DNA from: Methanobrevibacter thaueri
GTDB lineage: Archaea; Methanobacteriota; Methanobacteria; Methanobacteriales; Methanobacteriaceae
DNA length: 14,360 bases
Reading direction: 5' to 3'
Assembly: GCF_015062905.1 (NCBI RefSeq)
Contig: NZ_SUTK01000038.1
Coordinates: 1-14,360, forward strand
Below the pieces are notes generated by a model. It had not been told where the DNA came from, did not search any database, and was given only the letters and a program-made list of their open reading frames with translations. Below are positions 5,241 to 12,089 of the stretch, piece by piece. The first letter of the stretch is position 1, and the number at the start of each line of letters is the position of its first letter. Made by a program: the position numbers and the translations under genes.

Positions 5241-5618
5241 ATGAATGTATTTGACAAATTTTTGACAGGCGAGACCGCCGGCATACAGTGGTGCTTTGAA
5301 AACAGGCATTTCATCAACAGACTGCAGGATAACGGATTAAGCAGAGAATATGTCGTTGACTGCATAATGATGGAAGAGCCAATCAGCTATGAGCATGTCG
5401 AAGGCGACAAATATGCCGTTGTCTATAATGCGCCTGAAAATAAGGATTACAAGGAAATAAGAGTCATCATGGCATGCAGGGGCAATTCAATCGACCTTGT
5501 AACTGTCATGAGAAACAACGAGACCACAACCAATCGACAGAACAGGCAGTACCAGTCCGACAAGAAAAAGGCAATCGAGAAAAAAAGACTCAAAGCACTG
5601 TCCAAAAGGAAATGGTAG
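5241..5618 (+). CDS. DUF4258-like small protein
   Basis: This 125-residue protein has a core (about 20-92) that resembles DUF4258: an early 'HFINRL' (H23, R27), a helix 'SREYVVDCIMMEEPISYEH', strands 'KYAVVYNAP' and 'EIRVIMACRGNSIDLVTVMR', the latter matching the family's closing 'h.vv.....i.ivTvy' strand. The tail (93-125) is hydrophilic and strongly basic ('KKKAIEKKRLKALSKRKW'), which could contact nucleic acid. DUF4258 is related in fold to RelE/BrnT-like proteins, but no antitoxin gene lies beside it, so a toxin role is not supported. The ATG at 5241 is preferred over the GTG at 5238 because it lies where transcription should begin, about 26 nt from the shared TATA box. The family assignment is from pattern only and moderately sure. 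Confidence 0.7.
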   Translation: MNVFDKFLTGETAGIQWCFENRHFINRLQDNGLSREYVVDCIMMEEPISYEHVEGDKYAVVYNAPENKDYKEIRVIMACRGNSIDLVTVMRNNETTTNRQNRQYQSDKKKAIEKKRLKALSKRKW

Positions 5619-5628
5619 ATGTTCGATT

Positions 5629-5672
5629 TGAAAAAAAGAAAAATTGAAGATTTAAAAGAATTAACTTTTAAA
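5629..5672 (-). terminator. Terminator hairpin overlapping the stop codon of the GH-like gene
   Basis: TTTAAAAG (5651-5658) and CTTTTAAA (5665-5672) form a perfect 8-bp stem with a 6-nt loop. The stop codon of the minus gene (5668-5670) is inside the stem. The complement of 5629-5644 gives a T-rich tail on the minus strand. The plus strand lacks a T-run. Confidence 0.7.
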
Positions 5673-7251
5673 CCTTATTGAAGTTAAAGTTGCAGCTTAT
5701 TCCTATTCTGAACAGAATCACACCTTTGGCTCCACCGGCCATTGCCTTTTTGGCATCCTTTAAAAGTGTGGAATGAGACAGTTCGGCAGTGTTTTCCTCT
5801 GAATGATATGTCTGAAGACCTGTCCAGATTTGCGCTCCGTTTGACTGCTTGACAAATGTCTTTGTCACTGACTTGATCCATGACCTTGGCTGACCGTAAC
5901 TTCCCTTATACACCATAGGCAAGAGACAGTCACAGTATTTGCTCATGGTCGGAACGTCCTGACCGTAATAGTAGTGCATCATGTCTGGTTCCGGCATCAG
6001 TGCCACGGAAACAATGCAGTTAGGCTTTATCTTATGGATTTTGATGCTTGCCTTTTTAACGAAGTAGTTTACGGACTTGACCGCATTAGGGTGTTTGTGT
6101 GCGGTTCCGCCATATCTCATGTAGTCGAAATGGACTCCGTCAACACCTTTGATTTTGGCATAGTATTTGGCTTCCGAAATCTTCCTGTTCATGAATCCGT
6201 ATTTCAGCTTTCCGTCATCATCCACAAGTGAAACCCAGTCACCGTCGTAAGCGACCTGCATCCACAGATGGACCTTTATTCCATGGCTGTGTGCGCTCCT
6301 GATGAATGACTCGACGGCTCCTCTTCCGTAACTGCTCAATGCCTCAACGTGAAGGAAAAGGTTTTTTGTCCCTTTGCTGGCAAGGCTTCCAAGGTCCACG
6401 CTTCTCATGTGTGCCGGCCAAATCCAGTAACCGTTTCCCTTAGGCAGTTTGGCCTTGACCTTTATTTTGTATGAGCCTTTTGAAGCAAGGTATGGGGATT
6501 TCTTGTCAAAGTAATACTTGATTTTATGCTTTCCTTTCTTGAGGCTTAGGAAAATCTTTGCATGACCGTAATTATTGGTCTTGGCTGAATACTTCTTGCC
6601 GTTGACGGTGAATGTGACCCATTTCTTTTTGAGAATCTTTCCGTTTGCGTCAACCAGCTTCACATGAAAGAGGCATTTTGATCCCTGACGATAGTTGATG
6701 TTCTTGTCGCCCACAATCAGCTTTGTCTTTATAGGTGACTTGATTGTGACCTTGCAGTATTCTGTTGCAGAGCTGGTTGAGTCATCGCCCGCATAACTGC
6801 ATTTTGCATAGTATGTGCCTTTCTTGAGATTTACAGAAACACTTGCGACACCATTGCTGTCTGTGACCTTGTCATAATATGCTCCGTCAACCTTGATTGT
6901 CACCTTCTTGTTTGCCAACGGCTTGTCGTTTGAAATCAGCTTGAATGACACTGTGCTTTTGAATGACTCATATCCTGTGACATCTGATGTGGTGATTTTG
7001 ACATCATTTTCCGCCTTTATGACTTCACTGTCGGCCTGGGCCAATGATTCATCCTGGGTGTCCTCGCTTAAGGAGCTGTTTTGGCTCGCATCCTGACTTA
7101 GTGAATCATCCTCAATGTCCTCTCCAACATTCTGAGCAAGGGCATCGGCGCTCTCATCTGCAATGATATCGGTGGCGTTGTCTGCGGCGGATACGGCTCC
7201 GAGAGACACTATCGCCAAGAGAACCATCAGCATAAATATAATCTTTCTCAT
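5668..7251 (-). CDS. Secreted protein: two Ig-like repeats plus a glycoside-hydrolase-like TIM barrel
   Basis: The 527-residue protein has a signal peptide (1-22, 'AIVSLGAVSA'), an acidic Ser/Gln-rich linker (24-80), two Ig-like repeats (about 84-171 and 174-267, with 'TDSNGVASVSV' and 'TNNYGHAKIFL') and a C-terminal domain (about 274-527). The last has the marks of the putative glycosyl hydrolase families PF13200 (DUF4015) and PF02638: 'GIKVHLWMQV', 'GVHFDYMRYGG' (D376), 'VALMPEPD' (E421), 'LLPMVYKG', 'IWTGLQTY' and 'AMAGGAKGVILFR'. Those families are predicted TIM barrels; substrates are mostly unknown. No C-terminal anchor is present. It follows its paralogue by 4 nt, and its ribosome site AAGGAGATG lies in the end of that gene, so the two are an operon with coupled translation. 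The likely target is a wall or extracellular glycan (inferred). Confidence 0.85.
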   Translation of the reverse strand: MRKIIFMLMVLLAIVSLGAVSAADNATDIIADESADALAQNVGEDIEDDSLSQDASQNSSLSEDTQDESLAQADSEVIKAENDVKITTSDVTGYESFKSTVSFKLISNDKPLANKKVTIKVDGAYYDKVTDSNGVASVSVNLKKGTYYAKCSYAGDDSTSSATEYCKVTIKSPIKTKLIVGDKNINYRQGSKCLFHVKLVDANGKILKKKWVTFTVNGKKYSAKTNNYGHAKIFLSLKKGKHKIKYYFDKKSPYLASKGSYKIKVKAKLPKGNGYWIWPAHMRSVDLGSLASKGTKNLFLHVEALSSYGRGAVESFIRSAHSHGIKVHLWMQVAYDGDWVSLVDDDGKLKYGFMNRKISEAKYYAKIKGVDGVHFDYMRYGGTAHKHPNAVKSVNYFVKKASIKIHKIKPNCIVSVALMPEPDMMHYYYGQDVPTMSKYCDCLLPMVYKGSYGQPRSWIKSVTKTFVKQSNGAQIWTGLQTYHSEENTAELSHSTLLKDAKKAMAGGAKGVILFRIGISCNFNFNKV

Positions 7252-7255
7252 CTTA

Positions 7256-9079
7256 TTACATCTCCTTGAAGTTAATGTCGTTGAACAGTCCGAATCTGAA
7301 TAGGATTACTCCGTCCGCTCCTCCGGCCATTGCCGCACGTGCATCTCCCATCAATTCGCTTGATGAAAGCAGTCTGGTGTTCTCGTCTGAACCGTATGAC
7401 TGAAGTCCTGTCCAGATTTTGGCTTTGCTTGACTGTTTTTCAAATGTCTGGGTTACCCATTTGATCCATGATGTGCCCGCATTGTAGTTGCCCTTATAGA
7501 CCATAGGGATAATGGCGTCCAGGTATCTTCCCATTGTCGGAATGTCCTGGCCGTAATAGTATTCCATTCCTGATGGTTCCGGCATCACTGCTGCTGACAC
7601 TATCAGATTCTTGTTGACCCCATGAACAGCATTTGTAGCCTTCTTGATGAAGGTGTTGATTGCATTGACCGAATTGGAATAGCTGTGGGCGTTTCCTGCA
7701 TATCTCACATAGTCGAAGTGGACTCCTGCAATTCCCTTTATCTTGGCGTAACTTTTGGCCTCATTGACCTTAGAATTAATCATTCCGTAGTTTATGCTGC
7801 CTCCGCTTACAGGATTCTCCCATCCTCCGTTGCCGTAGAATACCTGCATCCAAAGATGGACCTTTATGCCATAGCTGTTGGCCTTCTTGACCCATTTTTC
7901 AACACCGGATTTGCCGTATAGCTCAATTGCCTTGAAGTTCAAGAGAATATGCTTGAATCCGTTTTTCTGAAGTTCCTTGAGGTTTACGGAATTCATGTCC
8001 CTTCCGAAAAGCCACATTCCATTGTTTTCAGGAGTTGTAGGCCTGACATGAATGAAAAATTTGGCATAGCCCTTGTTGTACTTGTAGTTCTTGTAGGTAT
8101 ATGCCTTTATCTTATATGTTCCGGTCTTCATTTTGATTTTTAGTGTGGCAATTCCTTTGCTGTTTGTTCTTTTGACATATTTTTTGCCCTTTATCTTGAA
8201 GACGACCTTCTTCTTTTTAAGAATGCTGTCCCTTGCGTCGGTGACCTTGACCTTGAAGTAGCCCTTGTGCTTGTTTCTGTAGTTGTCGTCACTGACCCTT
8301 ATGATTTTTATTGGCATTCCCTTTTTGACGATTATCTTGCTTGATCCGGAAAATGCATTTAGATTATCCTGTCCGCCGAATGAATAGTATACCTTATACT
8401 TGCCCGGCTTTTCATTGATGGTAAGCATTGCATTTCCCTTTGCGGTGGTCTTTACTGAATATTGCTTTCCATTGATTTTAAATGTGACCCACTTGTGGGG
8501 CAGCGGATTTGCGCCTGCCCTGAAGAGAACAGTATAGACATTCTTAAAGCCCACGTAGGCGTTGTAGTCTTTTGCCTTGACGTTGGTGTTGGATGATGTG
8601 ATTACCCAAATCTTGGTTGTGTTCTCGCATCCCACATAACCGTCGCCGGAAAAGGAGTATTTTACTGTGTACTCGCCGGGATTTGAATTGATCTTGAGTT
8701 TTGCAACACCGTTATTGTCTGTGCTGGACTTAGTGACCACATTATTGAAAGTGAATTGCACTTCCTTATTGGCAATAGGGGTGGAATTGCTGTCTGTCAA
8801 CTGAACGGAGAATTCCTTTCCCTTGATGACATTCCTATCATCGCTCTTGATAGTGGTTTCGGTTTTTGGTGTCTCTTCCATAGTTGGTGATTGGTCTGGC
8901 TCACTTAAAGGAGCATCATCGGTGATGTCAAGTTCCATGACATCCTGGGCGACTGCCTCCTGAGCGACGGGCACGTCAGTTTCGTTGGCCGCACTGACTG
9001 CACCCACCATGAATACAAAAAGCAGCGCAATTGATAAAATCAAAGCTTTGTTTCTTATCGAAATTTTTTCACTCTCCAT
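7256..9079 (-). CDS. Secreted protein: three Ig-like repeats plus a glycoside-hydrolase-like TIM barrel
   Basis: A 607-residue paralogue of the downstream gene. A signal peptide (about 10-30, 'ILSIALLFVFMVGAVSA') leads to an acidic linker (31-72), three Ig-like repeats (about 74-160, 163-252 and 255-345, with 'TDNNGVAKLKI', 'TTAKGNAMLTI' and 'TNSKGIATLKI') and the TIM-barrel-like domain (352-607) with 'GIKVHLWMQV', 'GVHFDYVRYAG' (D456), 'VMPEPSGMEYYYGQD' (E501), 'IIPMVYKG' and 'IWTGLQSY'. The catalytic-type acidic residues match between the two copies, which argues that both are active. It is first in the two-gene operon. The ATG has no visible ribosome site, and the TATA box (9112-9119) predicts a leader of only about 10 nt. 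The extra Ig unit versus its neighbour suggests reach or spacing from the wall differs. The GH call rests on motifs, not a search. Confidence 0.85.
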   Translation of the reverse strand: MESEKISIRNKALILSIALLFVFMVGAVSAANETDVPVAQEAVAQDVMELDITDDAPLSEPDQSPTMEETPKTETTIKSDDRNVIKGKEFSVQLTDSNSTPIANKEVQFTFNNVVTKSSTDNNGVAKLKINSNPGEYTVKYSFSGDGYVGCENTTKIWVITSSNTNVKAKDYNAYVGFKNVYTVLFRAGANPLPHKWVTFKINGKQYSVKTTAKGNAMLTINEKPGKYKVYYSFGGQDNLNAFSGSSKIIVKKGMPIKIIRVSDDNYRNKHKGYFKVKVTDARDSILKKKKVVFKIKGKKYVKRTNSKGIATLKIKMKTGTYKIKAYTYKNYKYNKGYAKFFIHVRPTTPENNGMWLFGRDMNSVNLKELQKNGFKHILLNFKAIELYGKSGVEKWVKKANSYGIKVHLWMQVFYGNGGWENPVSGGSINYGMINSKVNEAKSYAKIKGIAGVHFDYVRYAGNAHSYSNSVNAINTFIKKATNAVHGVNKNLIVSAAVMPEPSGMEYYYGQDIPTMGRYLDAIIPMVYKGNYNAGTSWIKWVTQTFEKQSSKAKIWTGLQSYGSDENTRLLSSSELMGDARAAMAGGADGVILFRFGLFNDINFKEM

Positions 9080-9111
9080 TTAATGTTAGTTAAGTTTTTA
9101 TTTTAAACCAT

Positions 9112-9119
9112 ATATAAAT
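9112..9119 (-). promoter_or_regulatory. TATA box of the GH-like operon
   Basis: The minus strand reads TTTTTAAAAAGATTTATATATGG, an A-rich BRE followed by a strong TATA core. The predicted start is near 9090, 10 nt from the ATG at 9079. Confidence 0.65.
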
Positions 9120-9139
9120 CTTTTTAAAAGCAAATACCT

Positions 9140-9174
9140 ATTAAAATGGCTTAAATCAATTAAAATAGCTTAAA
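9140..9174. repeat. Two 16-nt direct repeats upstream of the GH-like operon promoter
   Basis: ATTAAAATGGCTTAAA (9140-9155) and ATTAAAATAGCTTAAA (9159-9174) differ at one base and are spaced by 19 nt. They start about 20 nt upstream of the TATA box in the minus direction, a usual place for an activator site in archaea. Confidence 0.5.
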
Positions 9175-9365
9175 AACATATGGAAATGATTATGAAAAGA
9201 ACAATAATAATTAAATAAGCTATAATAAGCTTAAATATCCTTGATTAAAAAGCGATTTTTTAAGAGGCAAAGTATCTATTTGAAAATAAGTTTAAACCAA
9301 ATGAAGGATATTCGACAGTTATTCAATAAGTTGTGGAAAAAATTAGAACTAAATATAAGAAAACA

Positions 9366-9420
9366 TTAAAAAATAAATAAAAATATCAAGTTAAAGGATA
9401 AAATACCCTTTAAAACTTGA
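9366..9420 (-). terminator. ftsY terminator
   Basis: TCAAGTTAAAGG (9386-9397) pairs with CCTTTAAAACTTGA (9407-9420) in a 12-bp stem with a 2-nt bulge. T-rich sequence follows on the minus strand (complement of 9366-9385). The stem begins 9 nt after the stop codon. Confidence 0.7.
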
Positions 9421-9429
9421 GTTTGAATA

Positions 9430-10842
9430 TTAAGCTTCCTCGGCGATTTCCTCATCATCAGAGAACAGCTGATTGAGCATCCATTCGGAATCGTATTCCA
9501 TGATGTCATCATAGCCCTGACCGACACCCAGGAACATGATCGGCTTTTTGATTACATAGCCTATGGAAAGTGATGCACCGCCTTTGCTGTCCGCATCGGC
9601 CTTTGTAAGTATGACGCCGTCAATGTCAATGGCCTCGTTGAATTTGCGTGCCTGTTCGGTAGCGTCATTGCCTGTAATGGCGTCCCCTACGAAAATTACC
9701 AAATCAGGATTGGATACACGCTTGATTTTCTTCATCTCGTCCATAAGGTTTGTGTTGGTCTGCATCCTACCTGCTGTATCGATAAGGACCAGTTCCTTGC
9801 CCTGTGCACGTGCATGCTCGACTGCGTCATATGCAACTGCGGCAGGGTCTGAGCCCTTTTGGTGCTTGATGATCTTTACGCCCACATTGTCTGCGTGATA
9901 GGTGACCTGCTCGATTGCGCCTGCCCTGAAAGTGTCTGAAGCGGCAATGACAGGAGTGTAGCCCATCTTAAGGTAGTAGTTTGCAAGCTTGCCTATTGTT
10001 GTTGTCTTTCCGGTTCCGTTGATTCCGACAAACATTACAACCAAAGGCTCGCCCTGGGCTTTCTTTTCCTCAAGCATTTCGGTCATGGACTTGCCCGGAA
10101 TATTGATGATTTCCTCAACGGCATCCCTTAGGGCATAATATGTGTATTCTGTAATGTCGTTGCTTCTCTTGATTTTCTTTCCGACAAGATTTTCCTTTAC
10201 GTTTTCAACGACCTCTGTTGCAACCTCCATTGCAACATCTCCCTGAAGCAGCTCCATTTCAAGTTCGAAGAGAATGTCTTCGACGTGCTTTTCCTGAATG
10301 GTCTTTTCGCGCACGAATGAGAATATTCCGCCTGAAGCCTCGCCGTCTGCTGAAACATCTTCCTTGTCCTTGTTCCTGCTCCAGAAATGGGATTTCTTCT
10401 CCTCTTCCGGCTCATCTTCCACATCATCATCTTCATCTTCAGAAGCCTCATCATCATCCTTATTCCTGCTCCAGAAGCGGGATTTCTTCTCCTCCTTAAC
10501 TTCCTCAACCTCTTCAGGAACATCCTCGACTTCCTCATCATCATCCTTATTCCTGCTCCAGAAGCGGGATTTTTTCTCTTCTTTAACTTCCTCAACCTCT
10601 TCAGGAACTTCTTCGGCTTCCTCTTCTGCAGGTGAATCTTCCTCTACAGGTTCATCAGCCTCCGGAAGCAAATTGTCCTCATCCTCTTCAGGCCCCTCTT
10701 TCTTTTTCCTTCCGAATGAGAAAAATGAAAATCTTGAGCCTGATTCTTCCTGAAGGTTGTTTTCTGCTTCTGCCTCTTCTATTAGCTCTTCTTCCAGTTT
10801 TTCACTTGTTCGTGAGAATTTCTTTTTTAGTGATTCAAACAA
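9430..10842 (-). CDS. ftsY: Signal recognition particle receptor FtsY with an expanded acidic N-terminal arm
   Basis: FtsY is the SRP-receptor GTPase that docks SRP-ribosome complexes at the membrane. The C-terminal NG domain (about 178-460) has the N-domain helices, P-loop 'GINGTGKTT' (273-281), 'DTFRAGA' (303-309), 'DTAGR' (355-359), 'TKAD' (413-416) and 'GVGQGYDD' (439-446). 'DTFRAGA' with 'IEQV' distinguishes FtsY from Ffh/SRP54, and no Met-rich M domain follows. The first 175 residues are a highly acidic arm containing an N-terminal 'SRFSFFSFGRKKK' and three copies of 'KKS(R/H)FWSRNKD'. At 470 residues it is longer than many archaeal FtsY proteins because of this arm. The only usable start is TTG at 10840-10842, after a weak site (AGGTTGGG) and an in-frame stop six codons upstream. 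It has its own TATA box (10889-10898). Confidence 0.95.
   Translation of the reverse strand: MFESLKKKFSRTSEKLEEELIEEAEAENNLQEESGSRFSFFSFGRKKKEGPEEDEDNLLPEADEPVEEDSPAEEEAEEVPEEVEEVKEEKKSRFWSRNKDDDEEVEDVPEEVEEVKEEKKSRFWSRNKDDDEASEDEDDDVEDEPEEEKKSHFWSRNKDKEDVSADGEASGGIFSFVREKTIQEKHVEDILFELEMELLQGDVAMEVATEVVENVKENLVGKKIKRSNDITEYTYYALRDAVEEIINIPGKSMTEMLEEKKAQGEPLVVMFVGINGTGKTTTIGKLANYYLKMGYTPVIAASDTFRAGAIEQVTYHADNVGVKIIKHQKGSDPAAVAYDAVEHARAQGKELVLIDTAGRMQTNTNLMDEMKKIKRVSNPDLVIFVGDAITGNDATEQARKFNEAIDIDGVILTKADADSKGGASLSIGYVIKKPIMFLGVGQGYDDIMEYDSEWMLNQLFSDDEEIAEEA
10363..10608 (-). repeat. Tandem in-frame repeats in ftsY
   Basis: Two nearly identical 87-bp units (10522-10608 and 10435-10521) each encode 29 residues including 'VPEEVEEVKEEKKSRFWSRN'. 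A third, partial and diverged unit (to about 10363) encodes 'EPEEEKKSHFWSRNKDK' at a 90-bp offset. The DNA similarity of the first two units implies recent duplication. Confidence 0.85.
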
Positions 10843-10888
10843 AAATAACCCAACCTGTTACTTAATTATTTTAATTTATATTTTTCAT

Positions 10889-10898
10889 AGTATTTAAA
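10889..10898 (-). promoter_or_regulatory. TATA box of ftsY
   Basis: TTTAAATACT on the minus strand, preceded by a T/A tract that may also end transcription of the CapA-like gene. The predicted start near 10867 leaves a leader of about 25 nt. The 14-nt block CATAGTATTTAAAA (10886-10899, plus) recurs exactly at 12001-12014. Confidence 0.55.
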
Positions 10899-10916
10899 AA
10901 AAATTAAAATCGACAT

Positions 10917-11981
10917 CTAACCGTCAGTCAGATTAAATGTCAATTTTCCTGTTCCCTCATTTGTAATCTGCATCTGCTTGCACTGCGGGGATAGGCCTTC
11001 CAAAAGGGATTTGCCGTCTGAAGCGTCCATGTGCTGTGGCAGGTATCCTGAAATGTGGATAGGATACACTGTGCATATGCCCTCGTCTCCTGTGAAGTCC
11101 ATCTTGACGAAGTAGGCCACATGAGTATCCTCATTGGACTGGTCGAATATGAAATTGCCAAGGCTGTAGAAGACCGGCTTGCCGTTGTACATCTCGATTC
11201 CCTGAGGCACATGAGGGTGGGATCCTATCACGACATCGGCGCCGTAGTCGATGAGCTCATGGGAAATCCTTGTCTGGTCCTCGTTAGGGGATGTTGAATA
11301 TTCGTTTCCGTAGTGCATGTATGCAATGATTATATCAGAATCGTTATGCTCTGCAATCTGCTTTTGCGCATCAGCTGAGGAATATGCTGAATAGCCAGGG
11401 TTTGAACCGTTTGCAATCGGCATGACTTCCTGTGAGTATTCCGCAAAGTTTTCAGAGTCCATATAGTTGAGGATTGTAATCTTTCTTCCGTTCACTTCCT
11501 TGACGACCGGCTCATGGGCCTCCTGCTCTGAGTTTCCGGCACCGATCGGTGTGATGTCGGCGCTCTTGAGGTTTTCAATGGTGTCCCTCATTCCATCTGT
11601 TCCATAGTCAAATGCGTGGTTGTTTGCAAGTGCTGCAACTGTGAGGTTGTTTGCCTTTGCAAGGGGAACATATTCAGGGGAACACTTGAGCGGAACGTCT
11701 CCCTTGACCGCATTTCCGGATGTTGTAGCCGCATTTTCAAAGTTGATTAAAAGTAGGTCCACATTGGATGTGACGTCGCTTACCCCGGCAAACGGAGAGG
11801 AGTCCATGCTCAATACCCCTTCCATGTTACGGGCAAACATAACGTCTCCTGTAACGGCAACAGATACGTTTTCCTTCTGTTCGACATTTACAACTGAGCT
11901 TGACGGATTGAAAATTGTGGCCCAGACTGCAAATATGACCAGCAATACCAATATAATTAATAAGATGTCTCTAAGTTTCAT
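10917..11981 (-). CDS. Membrane-anchored CapA/PGA_cap-family protein
   Basis: The 354-residue protein has an N-terminal membrane anchor (residues 5-24) and an extracellular metallophosphatase-like domain of the PGA_cap family (PF09587), named for CapA of poly-gamma-glutamate capsule synthesis. Family motifs in order: 'GDVMFAR' (D46), 'LLINFENA' (N80, E82), 'ALANNHAFDYG' (N120, N121, H122), 'IAYMHYGNEY' (H223), 'VIGSHPHVPQ' (H255, H257) and 'YSLGNFIFDQ'. All expected metal-ligand-type residues are present, so it looks active. Partner genes capB/capC are absent, so a polyglutamate capsule is not implied; many archaea carry lone homologues of unknown substrate. The start is ATG at 11979-11981, not the TTG two codons upstream; the TATA box predicts transcription starting within a few nt of it, so the message is nearly leaderless. 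Confidence 0.9.
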   Translation of the reverse strand: MKLRDILLIILVLLVIFAVWATIFNPSSSVVNVEQKENVSVAVTGDVMFARNMEGVLSMDSSPFAGVSDVTSNVDLLLINFENAATTSGNAVKGDVPLKCSPEYVPLAKANNLTVAALANNHAFDYGTDGMRDTIENLKSADITPIGAGNSEQEAHEPVVKEVNGRKITILNYMDSENFAEYSQEVMPIANGSNPGYSAYSSADAQKQIAEHNDSDIIIAYMHYGNEYSTSPNEDQTRISHELIDYGADVVIGSHPHVPQGIEMYNGKPVFYSLGNFIFDQSNEDTHVAYFVKMDFTGDEGICTVYPIHISGYLPQHMDASDGKSLLEGLSPQCKQMQITNEGTGKLTFNLTDG

Positions 11982-12003
11982 TGACAATAATTATATACCT
12001 CAT

Positions 12004-12013
12004 AGTATTTAAA
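12004..12013 (-). promoter_or_regulatory. TATA box of the CapA-like gene
   Basis: TTTAAATACT on the minus strand, preceded by CACCTT. The expected start is about 11984, giving a leader of only about 2-4 nt. A second AT box (TATATAAT, minus, 11990-11997) is too close to the ATG to serve this start. Confidence 0.5.
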
Positions 12014-12048
12014 AGGTGAAAATTGAATAATTATATTAGTAATCAGGA

Positions 12049-12057
12049 ATATACTAA
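12049..12057 (+). promoter_or_regulatory. Probable TATA box of the deacetylase gene
   Basis: AATATACTA lies about 37 nt upstream of the ATG at 12090, predicting a start near 12079 just before the ribosome site GAGTGA. It is part of a short inverted repeat ATTAGT (12034-12039) / ACTAAT (12053-12058). Confidence 0.4.
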
Positions 12058-12089
12058 TCTTAAAAGCAAAGGATGTTTCGAGTGAAAAA

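Larger units (their letters stand above)
9080..9429. other. Intergenic region between ftsY and the GH-like operon
   Basis: This 350-nt very AT-rich spacer contains the operon promoter (9112-9119), a pair of 16-nt near-identical repeats (9140-9155 and 9159-9174), a partial third AAGCTTAAA motif (about 9227-9235) and the ftsY terminator (9366-9420). No gene is seen. Confidence 0.7.

Noticed and set aside
5241..5618. Toxin-antitoxin system based on the DUF4258-like protein
   Set aside because: No antitoxin-sized gene lies beside it on either strand, and the neighbours are a transporter and a GH-like gene.
9140..9174. CRISPR array
   Set aside because: Only two short AT-rich repeats with a 3-nt gap, no spacers of regular length and no cas genes.
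10298..10753. Long plus-strand serine-rich open frame opposite ftsY
   Set aside because: It is the antisense shadow of the Glu/Asp-rich repeats of ftsY, without a ribosome site or promoter.
10917..11981. Poly-gamma-glutamate capsule operon
   Set aside because: Only a CapA-type protein is present; capB and capC homologues are absent from the window.
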